A stretch of 13,931 nt of DNA from Burkholderiales bacterium (GTDB taxonomy: Bacteria; Pseudomonadota; Gammaproteobacteria; Burkholderiales; SG8-39): contig JADGRR010000026.1 of assembly GCA_017880745.1 (NCBI GenBank), forward strand, positions 1-13,931, in the 5' to 3' direction. The translations under genes were made by a program, and so were the position numbers. This document shows, in pieces, positions 13,756 through 13,931 of this stretch. The notes below the pieces were generated by a model that saw nothing but the letters and a program-made list of their open reading frames with translations, was not told the DNA's origin and did not search any database. Each line of letters begins with the position of its first letter. Positions within the stretch are counted from its first letter, which is position 1.

Positions 13756-13931
13756 ATGCGTGCTTTGATCCGCCTTTTCGCCATCCTGGCGCTGATGTTT
13801 GCGCCGGCCGCCGGCGCTGCTGACGAAATCGCAGTGCCGCCGCTCAAGGCACGCGTCACCGACCTCACCGGCACGCTCAATGCCGGAGAACTTGCCGCGC
13901 TCGAAGCCGAGCTGCGCGCTTTCGAGCAGAG
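13756..13931 (+). CDS. YgcG/TPM-domain protein, N-terminal fragment cut by window end
   Basis: Only the first 58 codons are visible. They encode a signal peptide (MRALIRLFAILALMFAPAAGA) followed by VPPLKARVTDLTGTLNAGEL, the usual opening of the TPM domain (VxDxTGTLS...). The domain is found in YgcG-like membrane proteins that are commonly encoded right after lemA. The start is uncertain: ATG at 13756 has no visible ribosome site, and an in-frame GTG at 13741 with GGGG two bases upstream is an alternative that adds five residues. The rest of the protein, including any C-terminal membrane segment and glycine-rich tail, is outside the window. Confidence 0.8.
   Translation, partial: MRALIRLFAILALMFAPAAGAADEIAVPPLKARVTDLTGTLNAGELAALEAELRAFEQ

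Overview
The window is about 13.9 kb of GC-rich chromosomal DNA. It looks like a betaproteobacterium, probably Burkholderiales or a close environmental relative. The evidence is high GC at codon third positions, an orphan Bug/TctC-type periplasmic binding protein (a family strongly expanded in that group), a tsaB-rimI-uracil-DNA glycosylase cluster, and a lemA gene followed by a TPM-domain gene. I see no rRNA, tRNA, CRISPR array, phage gene or transposase.

Layout. Positions 2-1420 (+) hold the 3' part of a CrtI/RetSat-like FAD oxidoreductase whose 5' end lies outside the window. Positions 1575-3026 (+) encode a DASS/CitT-type di- or tricarboxylate transporter. Facing it is a five-gene minus-strand run, read from 8782 down to 3132: two tandem tartrate/D-malate dehydrogenase paralogues, a hemerythrin-like protein, an AMP-forming acyl-CoA ligase and a short PlsB-like acyltransferase. 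Divergent from the run is a metallo-beta-lactamase-fold protein of the N-acyl-homoserine-lactonase family (8976-9776, +). A 282-bp non-coding stretch rich in perfect palindromes (9777-10058) separates it from the convergent Bug receptor gene (10059-11033, -). On the right, tsaB, rimI and a family-4 uracil-DNA glycosylase form a tightly overlapping plus-strand operon. It is followed by a LemA lipoprotein and the start of a YgcG/TPM-domain protein cut by the window end.

How the genes may work together. The left and middle part reads as a carboxylic-acid module: uptake (DASS permease, Bug receptor) and oxidation or decarboxylation of hydroxy-dicarboxylates (two dehydrogenases). It is joined to fatty-acid activation and glycerolipid acylation (ligase, acyltransferase). 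The hemerythrin could bind or sense O2 or iron. No transcription factor is encoded here. The right part is housekeeping: t6A tRNA modification, ribosomal protein acetylation, DNA repair and envelope functions.

I found no clearly new multi-gene defence or mobile system. The items most worth a second look are the palindrome cluster at 9788-10005, the tandem dehydrogenase pair with a diverged substrate-recognition segment, and the unusual mixture of genes in the five-gene run.
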